DNA from: Winogradskyella sp046545555
Lineage (GTDB): Bacteria; Bacteroidota; Bacteroidia; Flavobacteriales; Flavobacteriaceae
Assembly: GCF_046545555.1 (NCBI RefSeq)
Contig: NZ_JBHZTH010000002.1
Location: forward strand, 1-64,000
DNA length: 64,000 nt
Direction: 5' to 3'
Part shown: positions 28,192 to 39,900 of the stretch, piece by piece
How the letters are laid out: the number at the start of each line of letters is the position of its first letter
Numbering within the stretch: position 1 is the first letter of the stretch
Notes under the pieces: model-generated
Told to the model about the DNA's origin: nothing
Databases searched by the model: none
The model's input: the letters and a program-made list of their open reading frames with translations, nothing else
Program-made: the position numbers and the translations under genes

Positions 28192-28365
28192 ATGAAAAAA
28201 TTATTAGCCTCAATAATCTTTTTATTATTAGTGACAGCTGTATCATTTGCTCAGACAAAAGATACTTGTAATTCTTCTGTTAAAAATGAAAATATTAAAA
28301 AAGAAGTTTCGACGGCTTATACTTTTAGAGCTGAGGCAATAAAATTAAATCGTAAAAAAATTTAG
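28192..28365 (+). CDS. Small secreted peptide of unknown function
   Basis: The 57-residue product starts MKKLLASIIFLLLVTAVSFA and has a signal peptide cut near FAQ (residue 22). That leaves about 35 mature residues with one cysteine and many lysines. No family is recognised. The frame is open further upstream (from 28111), but the start at 28192 gives the signal peptide. The 280 nt between it and hisS show nothing else. It might be a genuine small exported protein or a truncated remnant. Confidence 0.55.
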   Translation: MKKLLASIIFLLLVTAVSFAQTKDTCNSSVKNENIKKEVSTAYTFRAEAIKLNRKKI

Positions 28366-28452
28366 AAATTATAAGTGTTAAGTCTTACAGAAAAAGTTTA
28401 AACATTAAAGTGAAAACTAAAAAGATCTGTTAATAAGATCTTTGGACAAATA

Positions 28453-28483
28453 AAAAAAGTCCTGACAGAATCAGGACTTTTTT
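28453..28483. terminator. Strong terminator of the T9SS surface-protein gene
   Basis: A 13-bp perfect stem (AAAAAAGTCCTGA and its complement) has a CAGAA loop and T-runs on both strands. It lies between the small secreted gene (+) and the giant surface-protein gene (-). Confidence 0.9.
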
Positions 28484-28511
28484 GGTTAAGATTTAAGATT
28501 TGGGGCAAAAT

Positions 28512-31500
28512 TTATTTTACTAAAACTTTTTTAGTTGATACCGAACCGCTTTCAGTATATAACTTAATTACATAAGTTCCAGTACTTAAATTCTTAACAT
28601 CATATTCAGAGTAACCGCTCTCTGAAATATTTTCAATAGTATAAACAGATTGACCAAGTATATTAAAAAGCTCAATCGATTTTATGTCTATAAGGTTAGG
28701 ATTTATTAAAACTATTTTTTCTATATCATTTGAGTATAGGACTTCTAAACTATTTTGAGTTTCATCATTCACGCCAAGTGAGTTAACAATCGAAGTAAAT
28801 GTAATTTCAAAACGATTTAAATATTCTCCTGCATTTAAGAAAATCTCATAGTCATTAGATCTTAAATTGTGATAAAAGTCTAGCTCTATATCGTGCACAA
28901 ATATTTCCATATCATTTGGTACATTTTCAAGTTCATCGATTGAAATTTTATTGATACCGTCACGACTTACAATTAATCCAAACGGATATGTTGTTCTATC
29001 ATTAGCTTCATTATTTGCTTGTATTACAAATTTCTCATCATTAATTGTCCAGAACATATCATCTGTCTGCTCTTCATTTAAGCGTCCATCATAAGCCCAA
29101 TCTATTCCTGGTGTAGTGTTCTCATCGATAGTTAACAACAATTGTCTGTGTAAGCGTAAATCATTATTAGCATCAAAACCAATTCTAAATTTCATGCGAT
29201 CATCCGTATTAGTCGTTTGACCGTTGGAAGCATTAGCATTTCTAACAAATACAGAACTAGAACCACCCTCTTTTTGGAAGACTCGTTGATCGTTTTCAAA
29301 AGTTACTGTGCCATTACTAGATCCAGTAACAAAGAAACCTTGACTTACAGGAATATATCTTCCTGGTATTTTTGTACCAACTCCAACTTGTGCGACATCA
29401 GGGTCTGGAGCTGTAGCTGCTACACCACCAGATAATGTATAAACACCGTAACCTCCTTGATATTCTTGTAAGATATGAGAGCCTCCTCCCCAATGTTCCC
29501 AGAAGTATAATGTCCCAGACGTATTAGGATTATCTGCAATAAACTCATCTGCATCTATTGCCGAAGCGTAAGGGTTACCAACTAAATAATCGTTTCCTGC
29601 GTTAATATTTAAAGTTATATCTCCGTTATTTGGTTTACCTAAGAACACATAATTTTGTTCACCAGAAAGAGGTGAGGTGCCTGCACCTTTCATTGTAAAC
29701 CCTTCACCTGCATTAAGGGTTCCTGTGCGTCTTACATGTTGCCATAAAGAATAGTCTCCACTAGTTTGGTTTACATATTTCCATATCCAATAATCTGAAA
29801 TTGTTATTGGGCTAGAAGCACTACCATCATAACCTGTGTTTGTAAAGTTCACTGGGTTTGTGTCATCTAACATTATGTCTTGTACTGTATAGCGATAATC
29901 GTTAGTTGCAACATCTATGTCACCTACTGGTGCTGCCCAATAGTTGTAAGTATAGATGTCTGGTGTTCCTTGTTGATCTTTCTCTAACTCACCACTAACG
30001 GCAACTAAAAGGTCACTATTTTCTTCTTGTATTAATTGAGATTCTCCTTCTAAGTCAATCTTTCCAGTTAAACTTAGGTAGTGAGATACAGTTAATCCAT
30101 TTCCTGTATTAGTATCATTATCACCATTAAGAGTTAATTCGTTAGCATCTACCAAGAGACCTAAAACATTTCTGTTGTCATTGCTAGCAGATGGTAGAGT
30201 AGAATTATCCATTGTAATATTATGAGATGTTCTAATGATATTCCAATCTACAGTAACATTTGCATCAACTATTGAAGCTGAACCAGGTATATATTGTTCT
30301 GTTCCGTTTGTCCAAGTTGCATTAGTCGTCCAATTTCCGTTTTGATCTGAGACATATGGTAAAGGCGCCGTTTGCCTGTCTACTGTATTTAAATTTTTAA
30401 TAGCTGCAATATGGTTATTATCCGATTCGTCCTTTACATTAGTATAAGTATATCTATTCATTGGTAAATACATCTCTAATTCGGACCATGGAATAGAACC
30501 AACCTCATTTTTAGTTAGATTTTGAGGTATTATTTTCCCTGTTACAGTATTATCGGTAAACTCTTCGATTTCTTGGTTCATTACATAGCGCAATTGTTGA
30601 GCTGTAATTGCTGTATTCCAGATACGAACTTCATCTATTGTACCATCAAAATAATTAACAGGACTTCTATGATTAACTGCACCAACTAAGAAGTGTTCGC
30701 CAGGTGCACTTGCCGGAGCAGAAGCTGTGTAAGAAGTATCTTCGACACCATCAATATAGAATGTAGCGACTCCGCCAGTATAAATTACTGCTATATGGTG
30801 CCATTCATTTTGTGGTATGGCAATAGAAGCATTAAAAGCTCTTGACGTTCCGCCAGCATCTTTCCATACCAGTCTAGGAACGAAACCTTGTAAACGTAAA
30901 GAATAACCTACAGTCCATGGACCATCATCTCTTTTACCTAAAATATCTCTATTTGCTGTTTCAGCTCTAACCCATGTTGATATTGTAAATTCACTTCCTA
31001 TATCTGCAACATCACCTGCATCTAAATAATCTTGTGATCCATCAAAAGTTACAGAACGCTCAAAATATTCTTCTGGTGCATAACCAAAAGTTACAAATTT
31101 TGTACCGTCAAAATCATAAGTAGTTTCTAGATTACCAGATCCATCAGGTCTCATTATAGTATAATTTGCAGAGGGGTCAAATAGCTCTGTATCAGATATG
31201 AACATGTAGTAATCTCCTGGTGCGACAACGTTGCGTATAGCATCTATAGGAATACTTAATTTTACTGTAGATACATCGGTACCTGTTTCTACAAATTTCC
31301 AGATACGAGAAATACGAGTAAATGTTACTTCAGAAGTTAGTACAGGAGCAACTCCCGAACTCATGTTCACTGTTATTGTACTTGGTGGATCTAGTTCTAA
31401 GTTCGCTCCATTATTTCCCCATATTAAGAAATCTCTATTTGTAATTGAGGTTGGATTACTATTTTTATTATCACTATTTGTATCATATATATCTGTAAGA

Positions 31501-34394
31501 CCAATAGTAAGCACACCTTCTGTTCTTCCTAAACCATCACTAGCATTGTTAACACTTCTAGATTGTTTTTGATTAAGTTCTGACACGTCATCTCTTCCTA
31601 TACCGGCAATATCGTAATTATACCCAGAATTGGCTGATTGGTCCCAAATAACGCTACCAGTACTATCTACGTAATCTTGTGAAGTACCATTTATACCAAG
31701 TGTAATACCATATTTTATAGCCAAATAGGATTGAATTCTATTTCTGGCTTGTGTTAAATCTCCATCATTATTAGTTGCTGAGTATGTAATTACTTCTGCA
31801 ATACGACCATCGAAACTTCCATTCCAGTACTGACTTCTTCCTAACCAAAATTTTGTATTATTAATTGATGACCAATCTGGTATATCGTTAGATACATTGC
31901 CAATAGTATTGCCATTTAGATACATGTCTACTTCAGGATCAGGTACTGCAGTAGCATTATCTCTAATGTTCATTATATTAATCTGGTTATAATTAAAACT
32001 ACCAGTAGCGTCGGCCTTTCCGTATCCTGGACCACCAGATGTACCTGAAGTTACACCAATACAATATGTAAAGAATTCGCCAGCTAATCGGTTTGTATAA
32101 GCTCCATATCCAAAACCAGTTACATCTTCCGTTTGTATATTAGGAGTACTTGGATCAGAACTGGTAAATGTATCTAAAGGTATCATACCTGTAGTAATTG
32201 TCGGATCTGGCATAATAACAACAAACATATCTGTACTATTAAAACCTCCGGTACCTGTTAATTCGTCTCTAGAACCATCACTGATAATATAAGTCAAATC
32301 TCTGTTAGCAGAATTATTATCATTTTCAAATTCAATAACTGGATTAAAATTGAAATTTCTTGCCGTATTATTTTGGTAAACAGGTTCTTGACCGCTAACC
32401 ATTACTTCTGCATTATTACCTTTTCCGTTATCCACCCATTGGCTAACTAAAGATGAATTTGCAGCCTCATTAATTCCGTTAACCATATCTGCTTTTAACC
32501 ATAAATCTAAATTTGCTGTAACACCACCTGGTGCTTCAGTAGGGGTGCAGTAACTGGTGCCAGTTATCGTAATATCATCTATATAAACATGATCATCGTC
32601 TTCAGTAGCATCACAACGTACCCTAAATCTTGATATTGTAGATGCTGGGAACGAATAATCACTACTTTTTAGAGTTACTATTTTACCATAAAAAATGGCA
32701 GAGTTAGAGGTTTCAAAATCTGCATTTTTATGAACTACTTGTCCACTTTCAAAAGCTTGAACTGTAGTCCAAGTTGCACCATTATCAGAACTATATTCTA
32801 TCATAAAGTCTTCAAAACTGTCTTTTGTAGGAGGTGACGTGTAAACAGATTCCATACTATTTGGTGCGAAGAAAAATTTAAAATCTACTTTATCATAACC
32901 CGATAAGTTAAATGCAGGAGAATCAAATGATGAAGCAGATCCTGTTGGATCATCATCTCTTATACGCAAACTATAACTACCATTATAAGCCCATGTAGCG
33001 TTACTAACTCTAGATGCATCAACACCTCCAGAAGTCCAGCCATCTAAACCACTTTCAAAACCTGCAGTATGCACTACGGTTATACCACATGGTGGTGGTA
33101 CAAAACCTGTACCTTGTATATTAAAGTTATATGGGTTTTCATTAGAATCATCATTTGCTATTGTTACTGTTGCAGTTCTAAGACCAATAGCACTTGGGTT
33201 AAATGTAATTGTAAAATTTGTACTTCCGCTACTTGCTATTGTATTACTTGGAGCTGCTGTTACAGTAAAATCTGCAGCATTTGCACCACCAATAATTGCA
33301 TAAGGTGATACACCAATTAAGTTAAGCGTATTACCACCACCATTATTTTCAATAACAAAAGTATTTGCCATTGTGCCAGCCGCAATATCTACATTTCCGA
33401 AATCAGTACCATCAGCAAGGTCTGGTACAAGGTCACCATCTGCTATAGCGTTAGAGCTTCCAAAAACATCCATTTCTGCAGCCGGATTTATACCTGTTCC
33501 TTGTATATTAAAGTTGTATGGATCTTCATCACTATCATTATTAGCAATAGAAATAAAAGCCGTTCTTAATCCATCTGCACTAGGATTAAATGTAATTTGA
33601 AATGTTGTAGATCCACTAGCCACTATAGGTGTTGATGGTATACTTGTTAAAGTGAAATCTGCAGCATTGGTACCACCAATCGTTATATAAGGTGCAAGTG
33701 AAGTTAAGTTTAAATCTCCTGTACCTTGATTTTGAATTGTGAATGTATGTGCTGATGTGCCAGCAACGGTATTAACATTGCCAAAATCAGTATCATCGGC
33801 TGCAGCAGGAGTTGTATCACCATCTACGATGGATATAGCGTTACCTTGAATATTCATTTCTGGAGTTGCTGCACCAGCACTTATATTAAGTGTGTAATCT
33901 TCAACCTCACCAAAACTAAAAGAACCGCAAGAAGCTGGGATGGTATTATATGCCATGCTTACACGCATACGTGTGTTTCCTAAAGTAGCTGTGACTGGGA
34001 TAGTAAAGCTTCCAGAAACGGGAGTTGTTGTCGTTGCAGTTCGCGTATAAACTTGTTCACCAGGATCTGCAAAGTCATCATCCTGATTGTAATCTACCCA
34101 GACAGAATACCCTTCTGAGTAAGTAGGACCTACCCAAGTAGGAGTGATTGTTATTGTATATGCTGTTGATCGTGTTACGTTACCAATAATACCTGTATAA
34201 TTAGAATATCCTGTGCTAGTTATACCAGCTCCAGTAGAATTATCAATTGTAGCTCCTAACTGTACTCTGCCAATATATTCGTCGGCTGTACTGTTACCAT
34301 TAGAAGCACAATACTGTGCGAAGCTAAAACTTGTGAATAAGAATGCACATACCAAAAGTGCATACCTAGGAAATGGCTGAGTAATATTTTTCAT
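28512..34394 (-). CDS. Giant T9SS-secreted surface protein (GEVED, choice-of-anchor D, LamG)
   Basis: The 1960-residue protein is exported and then moved across the outer membrane by the type IX system. In order: signal peptide (1-26, SFSFAQ); GEVED domain (about 90-170, FGEVEDYTLNI); two tandem choice-of-anchor-D Ig-like repeats (about 178-302 and 305-430, each ending NFNIQGTG); a jelly-roll-like region (about 440-615); a Con A-like region with LDLWLKADM near 620; LamG (about 1105-1270); and a C-terminal T9SS type-A sorting domain in the last 75 residues (STGTYVIKLYTESG and TKKVLVK). No catalytic domain is seen. A role in adhesion, gliding or polysaccharide binding is plausible. Confidence 0.92.
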   Translation of the reverse strand: MKNITQPFPRYALLVCAFLFTSFSFAQYCASNGNSTADEYIGRVQLGATIDNSTGAGITSTGYSNYTGIIGNVTRSTAYTITITPTWVGPTYSEGYSVWVDYNQDDDFADPGEQVYTRTATTTTPVSGSFTIPVTATLGNTRMRVSMAYNTIPASCGSFSFGEVEDYTLNISAGAATPEMNIQGNAISIVDGDTTPAAADDTDFGNVNTVAGTSAHTFTIQNQGTGDLNLTSLAPYITIGGTNAADFTLTSIPSTPIVASGSTTFQITFNPSADGLRTAFISIANNDSDEDPYNFNIQGTGINPAAEMDVFGSSNAIADGDLVPDLADGTDFGNVDIAAGTMANTFVIENNGGGNTLNLIGVSPYAIIGGANAADFTVTAAPSNTIASSGSTNFTITFNPSAIGLRTATVTIANDDSNENPYNFNIQGTGFVPPPCGITVVHTAGFESGLDGWTSGGVDASRVSNATWAYNGSYSLRIRDDDPTGSASSFDSPAFNLSGYDKVDFKFFFAPNSMESVYTSPPTKDSFEDFMIEYSSDNGATWTTVQAFESGQVVHKNADFETSNSAIFYGKIVTLKSSDYSFPASTISRFRVRCDATEDDDHVYIDDITITGTSYCTPTEAPGGVTANLDLWLKADMVNGINEAANSSLVSQWVDNGKGNNAEVMVSGQEPVYQNNTARNFNFNPVIEFENDNNSANRDLTYIISDGSRDELTGTGGFNSTDMFVVIMPDPTITTGMIPLDTFTSSDPSTPNIQTEDVTGFGYGAYTNRLAGEFFTYCIGVTSGTSGGPGYGKADATGSFNYNQINIMNIRDNATAVPDPEVDMYLNGNTIGNVSNDIPDWSSINNTKFWLGRSQYWNGSFDGRIAEVITYSATNNDGDLTQARNRIQSYLAIKYGITLGINGTSQDYVDSTGSVIWDQSANSGYNYDIAGIGRDDVSELNQKQSRSVNNASDGLGRTEGVLTIGLTDIYDTNSDNKNSNPTSITNRDFLIWGNNGANLELDPPSTITVNMSSGVAPVLTSEVTFTRISRIWKFVETGTDVSTVKLSIPIDAIRNVVAPGDYYMFISDTELFDPSANYTIMRPDGSGNLETTYDFDGTKFVTFGYAPEEYFERSVTFDGSQDYLDAGDVADIGSEFTISTWVRAETANRDILGKRDDGPWTVGYSLRLQGFVPRLVWKDAGGTSRAFNASIAIPQNEWHHIAVIYTGGVATFYIDGVEDTSYTASAPASAPGEHFLVGAVNHRSPVNYFDGTIDEVRIWNTAITAQQLRYVMNQEIEEFTDNTVTGKIIPQNLTKNEVGSIPWSELEMYLPMNRYTYTNVKDESDNNHIAAIKNLNTVDRQTAPLPYVSDQNGNWTTNATWTNGTEQYIPGSASIVDANVTVDWNIIRTSHNITMDNSTLPSASNDNRNVLGLLVDANELTLNGDNDTNTGNGLTVSHYLSLTGKIDLEGESQLIQEENSDLLVAVSGELEKDQQGTPDIYTYNYWAAPVGDIDVATNDYRYTVQDIMLDDTNPVNFTNTGYDGSASSPITISDYWIWKYVNQTSGDYSLWQHVRRTGTLNAGEGFTMKGAGTSPLSGEQNYVFLGKPNNGDITLNINAGNDYLVGNPYASAIDADEFIADNPNTSGTLYFWEHWGGGSHILQEYQGGYGVYTLSGGVAATAPDPDVAQVGVGTKIPGRYIPVSQGFFVTGSSNGTVTFENDQRVFQKEGGSSSVFVRNANASNGQTTNTDDRMKFRIGFDANNDLRLHRQLLLTIDENTTPGIDWAYDGRLNEEQTDDMFWTINDEKFVIQANNEANDRTTYPFGLIVSRDGINKISIDELENVPNDMEIFVHDIELDFYHNLRSNDYEIFLNAGEYLNRFEITFTSIVNSLGVNDETQNSLEVLYSNDIEKIVLINPNLIDIKSIELFNILGQSVYTIENISESGYSEYDVKNLSTGTYVIKLYTESGSVSTKKVLVK

Positions 34395-34603
34395 AATGCG
34401 GTTAAGTTTAGTTTGGGACTAAAATTATGGCGTAAACTTACAATAAACATCTATAAAATGCAAAAATAATCGACGAAATACACTTATGTGATATAAGTTA
34501 TTGATAATCAATTAAGTAAAATTAAGTGCTAATGCAGGATTTAGGCTATTTCTTTGTTGTAAGAGAAATTTTTCAGCAAGATTACTTTAATTAACAATTT
34601 GTT

Positions 34604-36244
34604 TTATCGAAAAGTTTGAATATTCATTACCAAATTTAGCCATGCTCTAGAGTTTTTAGCCTCAGATTGGTGGTTCGTCTTTTTAATACCTTCTAAGATA
34701 TAATTGCTCTTGTAAGTATTAGATGTAATAGAGGATTCTATTGGAGATAAGATTGAGGACATAAAAACATTCTCTAATGTTTTGGTTTCATAGTTTCCTA
34801 TAATTTCATTAGATAAAATTATAGGACGATAATTAGGAGCTTCGAAAATAAGGTCATATTTACCAGCATATATTGGTCTGTAAAAATCTCCATCAATGTC
34901 AGTTATAGTCCAAGATCCATGTGCATCATGTCCAATAACTTTTACTGTAGTTCCTTTTATGGGTAGGCCAGTTTCTGCATCTTTAACGACACCTCTAAAT
35001 CCATAAGTTCCTTGTTCTAAATAGCTTATAAGTGCTTCTTTGTTGTAATTCCATAAACTGTTAAGCTGATTAGCATATGGCTTTTTTATTTCCGATAATT
35101 CTACTGTTAGCTCTTTGCATTGATGGCTATGATTCATATAATCTTGGCGACTACCATAAATGCGGTACCAATCGGCTCCATTAGTGACTCCATTATTTTC
35201 GTCGTCCATGTAGCCATTTGGCGCTACTTCCTGTGCGATATCTCTGTACTCTCCAGCGGTTAATTTCCACCAAGAGTCATCAGCATGTCTTTCAAACGTA
35301 TTATCCCAAGGATAATTTACTAATTCACTTCCACCATGAAAATTTGCAGCGGTTACAAAATGGTGCTTTTCTGCCAATTCCATGAATAATAATGTTTCAG
35401 ATTGATAATTCTCATTATCTGAATGTGCGCCATTTATATTGTCTGGATAATTTCTATTTAAGTCTATATTATTAAAATTACCACGTCTTGCATTTGCGAC
35501 AGAGGTGTTATTTCTGCTTAAATGATAAGTTCCGTCAGGATTTGCATTAGGATTAATCCAAATTTCAGAACCATTAATTAGTTTAAAAATTCTTTTATGA
35601 TCTGGGTGTGATTCGGTTTTATAGGCGGTAATTAAATAGTCTATTAAATTCAGCATCATTGTAAAACCAGCTATTTCATCACCATGCATTGATGAGGTGT
35701 AAAGTAATTTTGGCTCAGCTTCATCTATAGAAATATTATCAGAAATTTTTACAAATAGTATTTCTTTATCTCCTTGTTCTGTGGAACCAATACTAAAAAA
35801 GTTTACGATGTCTGAATGCTCAGTTTCAAAGTTCTGCATTTGAGACGCATAATCAGAATAAGTCGGATATGCTTTTAGAGGGAAATCTAATGTATATCCT
35901 TGTTTTGTATTCTTAGAATATCCACTTATTTTATTGGACATTAATCGTTGATTAATATCATTATCTGCTTTAAAGACTTTATAAGGTATTTTTAGTTCTA
36001 GGAATTTTTTGAACTGATTTTCATTTGCCCAGGCTTTAACTTCTTTGGTGCTAACATTAAAATTAATAATAGTCAAATCTTCAGAAAACTCTTTTAATTG
36101 TATTTCATTCCCGATTGTAAATGTAAAGGTAACTTCACCTTGAATATTGAGTAGGTTATCAATATCACTGTTAAGTAGTTCTTGTGCATATGCTGATATA
36201 AAAAGCATAGTAGATGTAACTACACTTAGTATAATTTTTTTCAT
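34604..36244 (-). CDS. Secreted M14 zinc carboxypeptidase with regulatory-like domain
   Basis: The 546-residue precursor has a signal peptide (1-20). An M14 domain follows at about 125-405, with zinc ligands in SSMHGDE (H187, E190) and NFHGGSE (H303), substrate-binding NPNANPDG and DLNRNYP, and the catalytic Glu likely in TVELSEIKKP. Next is a CarboxypepD_reg beta-sandwich (about 413-490, beginning FRGVVKDAETGLPI). It should trim C-terminal residues of peptides in the periplasm or outside. Unlike many flavobacterial relatives it ends without a recognisable T9SS sorting tail; the last 50 residues match nothing known. Single-gene unit. Confidence 0.92.
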   Translation of the reverse strand: MKKIILSVVTSTMLFISAYAQELLNSDIDNLLNIQGEVTFTFTIGNEIQLKEFSEDLTIINFNVSTKEVKAWANENQFKKFLELKIPYKVFKADNDINQRLMSNKISGYSKNTKQGYTLDFPLKAYPTYSDYASQMQNFETEHSDIVNFFSIGSTEQGDKEILFVKISDNISIDEAEPKLLYTSSMHGDEIAGFTMMLNLIDYLITAYKTESHPDHKRIFKLINGSEIWINPNANPDGTYHLSRNNTSVANARRGNFNNIDLNRNYPDNINGAHSDNENYQSETLLFMELAEKHHFVTAANFHGGSELVNYPWDNTFERHADDSWWKLTAGEYRDIAQEVAPNGYMDDENNGVTNGADWYRIYGSRQDYMNHSHQCKELTVELSEIKKPYANQLNSLWNYNKEALISYLEQGTYGFRGVVKDAETGLPIKGTTVKVIGHDAHGSWTITDIDGDFYRPIYAGKYDLIFEAPNYRPIILSNEIIGNYETKTLENVFMSSILSPIESSITSNTYKSNYILEGIKKTNHQSEAKNSRAWLNLVMNIQTFR

Positions 36245-36450
36245 CAGATTTGGGGTTAATGAAATTAATTAGAAGGCTAATATATCAATTAATTTGCATT
36301 TTAATCTATAAAAAGCATAAAAAACCGATGAAATACATAAAATTATAAGAATTTAGAATAATGAAGTGTTACAAACAATTCAGTTTAGAGCATCATAAAC
36401 CAAGTTTGTGAACTAAATTCTAAAATTTAAAAAAGTTTAAAAATTGGGTA

Positions 36451-36852
36451 CTATTGCTTGTGCCAAATTCCATCAGCGTCAAGATAGAAACTGCCAATAT
36501 GATTAAAATTACATTCTTCTGGTGCTATAATAGAAAGGAAAGTAGAGTTATCTTCTCGTAAATACAAATGATAAATATCTCCAACTACAGGCTCAAAACT
36601 AAACTTTGCAGCATATACTAGATTATTGTATTCGTATTGCTCTATCATTTTTTCATATTCAGCTTTTAATTCATTGTACTTAGCCTGAACATGTTTATTT
36701 ACTTTGTTGATATTTCGATTTTTCCAAGCTAAAGAATCTGTAGTTGTAATTACTGGTGCAGAAACGTTAGTAGCGTAAGGCTTAAGATGTGCGTCGTATC
36801 TTTCGGTCTCTGTGTTAAAAACAACTTGATCTGGTTTCTTTTCTTTTTTCAT
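36451..36852 (-). CDS. DUF2452-like protein
   Basis: The 133-residue soluble protein begins KKEKKPDQVVFNTETERYDA and contains PYATNVSAPVITTTDSLAWK, which from memory is characteristic of DUF2452. It has a central coiled-coil-like helix (about 55-85) and a C-terminal part ending FYLDADGIWHKQ. Function is unknown. A start ten codons upstream is possible, but the family N-terminus favours the ATG at 36852. It is a single gene; the next minus-strand gene is separated by a terminator. Confidence 0.85.
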   Translation of the reverse strand: MKKEKKPDQVVFNTETERYDAHLKPYATNVSAPVITTTDSLAWKNRNINKVNKHVQAKYNELKAEYEKMIEQYEYNNLVYAAKFSFEPVVGDIYHLYLREDNSTFLSIIAPEECNFNHIGSFYLDADGIWHKQ

Positions 36853-36908
36853 CCTGAAATTATATCTAAGCAATAAATACAAAGTTAAGCATAACTTATT
36901 GCAAAGAA

Positions 36909-36936
36909 AAAGCCGTTACTATATTAGTAACAGCTT
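36909..36936. terminator. Terminator of the amidohydrolase gene
   Basis: AAAGCCGTTACT pairs with AGTAACAGCTTT (one mismatch) over a 4-5-nt loop. On the minus strand it is followed by a short T-tail. It lies 23 nt past the amidohydrolase stop. Confidence 0.7.
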
Positions 36937-36958
36937 TAACTTAAGATTAAGATTTATA

Positions 36959-39900
36959 TTAATTTTTTACACCAGGTAATCCTTCTGGCCGTTTTGTTTG
37001 CCAATGAAATTTTTCAGCCTTCTTTTTAATAGGTGCTATTTCGTCTAACGTATTAGCGTCGTAAACAATACCATTTTTTATGACATGAGTTAGGGTATTA
37101 GTATGTCTTAAATTATCAATTGGATTGTCATTCATTATTAAAATATCAGCGATTTTCCCAACTTCTAAAGTCCCTAAATCTTTATCTAGGCCAAGCGCTT
37201 CGCAACCTTTTATTGTCGCCAAACGCAGAGCGTCATAATTGCTCATACCTCCACTTGCAACAGCCCATAATTCCCAATGGAAGCCTAAGCCTTGTAGTTG
37301 CCCATGACTACCAATTCCACCAATACCATCTGCTTCTATGAGATCCTTCATAAACTCAGCATGCTTTTTAAAGACATGTTCTTCATCCATAAACCAGCCA
37401 GGTCTGCGTCTTGATTTTTGAGCAAGTTCTGCGTATGGTGTAAAGTGTTGCATCTTTTTGTCTGCATATGGGTTTTCTCTAGAGTAGAAGTAATTCTCCG
37501 CCCAAGGACCACCATAACTTACTAAAAGTGTTGGAGTAATTGCCATTTTAGATTTCGCAGCAGTTTGTATAACATCATCAAATATTGGGTAAATAGGGAA
37601 CGAATGTTCGTGGCCAGGATTACCGTCAATCATATTTACCATATTTTGTTTAAAATCTAGACCTCCTTCTGTTGTAGGCATTAGCTTTAATTCTTTAGCA
37701 GCCATAATTAACCATTGTCTTTGCTGACGATTACCAACGATATAGCTTTTAATACTTTTAGTATTATAATATTCGCTATACTGTTTTAAAATGTCTTTAG
37801 CATGTTCTAAGCTTTGTATATTATAAGCCCAAAAACCAACTCCAGGTCCAGTGCTATAGACTCTTGGTCCATGAATCATACCAGATTCTACCATGTCTGA
37901 ATATGTTAATACATCTGTAGTCGCAGTCTGAGGGTCTCTGGTGGTAGTGACACCATAAGCTAGGTTAGCCGAGTATATCCAAACCTGATTTTTATGAACT
38001 CCCCAATTTGGCCACATATGTGCATGTGTATCTACAAAACCGGGTGTAACAGTTTTTCCTGAAATATCAATTGTTTTTGCATTCGAAGGCACATCAAAAC
38101 TTCCTGAAGTACCAACTCTTTTAATTCGGTTATTTTCTATAAGAATATCACCGTTTTCTATTATATTTCCCCCCTTCATAGTAATGATTCTACCTCCCTT
38201 TAGTAAGGTAATTCCTTTTGGAATTGCACGTTTGTACTTTACCTTTACTTTATATTCATCAGCCTTAAATATTGACTTTACTTTATCTTTATCTTTTTTA
38301 TCTTCTGTATTGATAGAATCTGTTTTCTTTTCGGAGTTTTTGAGTTCTTTTTCCTTCTTTTTAGCCAATACGAGGCTATCGTTAAATACTTTTCCTTTGA
38401 TTAGATCATAAGTAAAATGACTTGAACCTAAGGACCAGTGTACTTTTTTACTATCATAAGACCAAGCCGGGAATTCACCACCAATTACTGTTAATTTATT
38501 TGCAGGGAATGCCGATTTTTCGGCCTTTGCAAGCGATATTGAAGGGGTTGTACCTATCATAGGAATTAAAACCGAATAGATATCATTATTTATTTTTGCC
38601 AAGGCAAGTTTGCCATTTGGTGAAATTTTTATCTCACTAGGTCGAGAAGCTGTATTATTTTCTCTCCAGCCGTCTTCGTGAGTTGGCATAGCCGTCTCAT
38701 CATGATCCTTACCAAACACATCAGATGAACCATAAGTTTTTATACCAGTTAGCTTTAGATGTTCTTTTTCATCACTTCCGTCCCATCTAATTGATATTAG
38801 ACCTTTGCCACCGTGATTTAAATAAATTCGGTCATTTACTTTTGTGAAATGAGGTCTTGTTCTGCCTTTGGATTTATCGATGACTGTAATAGAACCACCG
38901 TCGGAAGAAATCCATGCAAGTTCTTCATAAACCCTTCCGTTAAATGGATTAATTGCATCATCGTAGGTTTGTGCGGCCCCCTTTATAAAAGTAATACGGT
39001 TTCTTTTAAACGACCAAGCTGGATTAGAATATATACCGCGCTCTTTTGTAAGTTTGGTAGGTTTACCTTTTCCGGTAGTATTAACCTTATATAAATGTCC
39101 GCCATTAGGTTTCCATGTAGTAAAAACTATTTGTTTTCCATCTGGTGACCAATCTGGCATGGCTTCAGTAAAATTGTGATCTGTAAGTCGTTTTGGAGTT
39201 CCATTAGGTAATTCCATAACATATAACCTGTTTAATGCTGTAAAAGCTATATGCTTTCCATCAGGAGATGGTTTAGTGTCTCTGATCTGCGTTACAAATG
39301 CTTCAGGCGAATCGTCAATAGGATATTTAAAATTGAGTATTGGCCCTAAATCTAAATCTACATCAACAGAAAAAGGTATCTCAACAGCTTTCTTATCTAA
39401 AATGCTAATACTGTATATTTTTCCTCCATAAGAAGTAATTAAGTTCTTACTATCTGGAGTAAATGCCATCGCCGGTAAGACACCAAGTGGAGCGATTGAT
39501 TCTTGGTCGTCACGTTGCACAGGATAAGCCAACCAACGTTCTTCGCCAGTATTAAGATTACGAAGAACTAAACCTGTATGTTCTTCAAAACGACTACCAT
39601 AAACCATCCATTTACCATCGTCAGATAGAGTCGGAGTAAAAGCAGATCCGTAACGAGATGTTATCATTTCGGTATCAGCATCCTCACGGTCAAAACTCAT
39701 AATCTGATACTGTGGTAATTGAGCATTATAATTCCATGCACCTGTTCGACTAGAAAAATAGATATGTTTGCCATCTGCACTAAATGCAGGGTCAATAAAT
39801 TTTTGCGATTTTTGCTTACTTAATAAATTGGCTCCAGAACCACCATCCTTATGCACTAAAAAGGGTTTTATATTACGTCGGCCACGCGTGCCAATGATAT

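Noticed and set aside
33090..33860. Tandem DNA repeat in the giant surface protein
   Set aside because: The similarity is at protein-domain level (two choice-of-anchor-D repeats); the DNA copies have diverged and are not a recent expansion.
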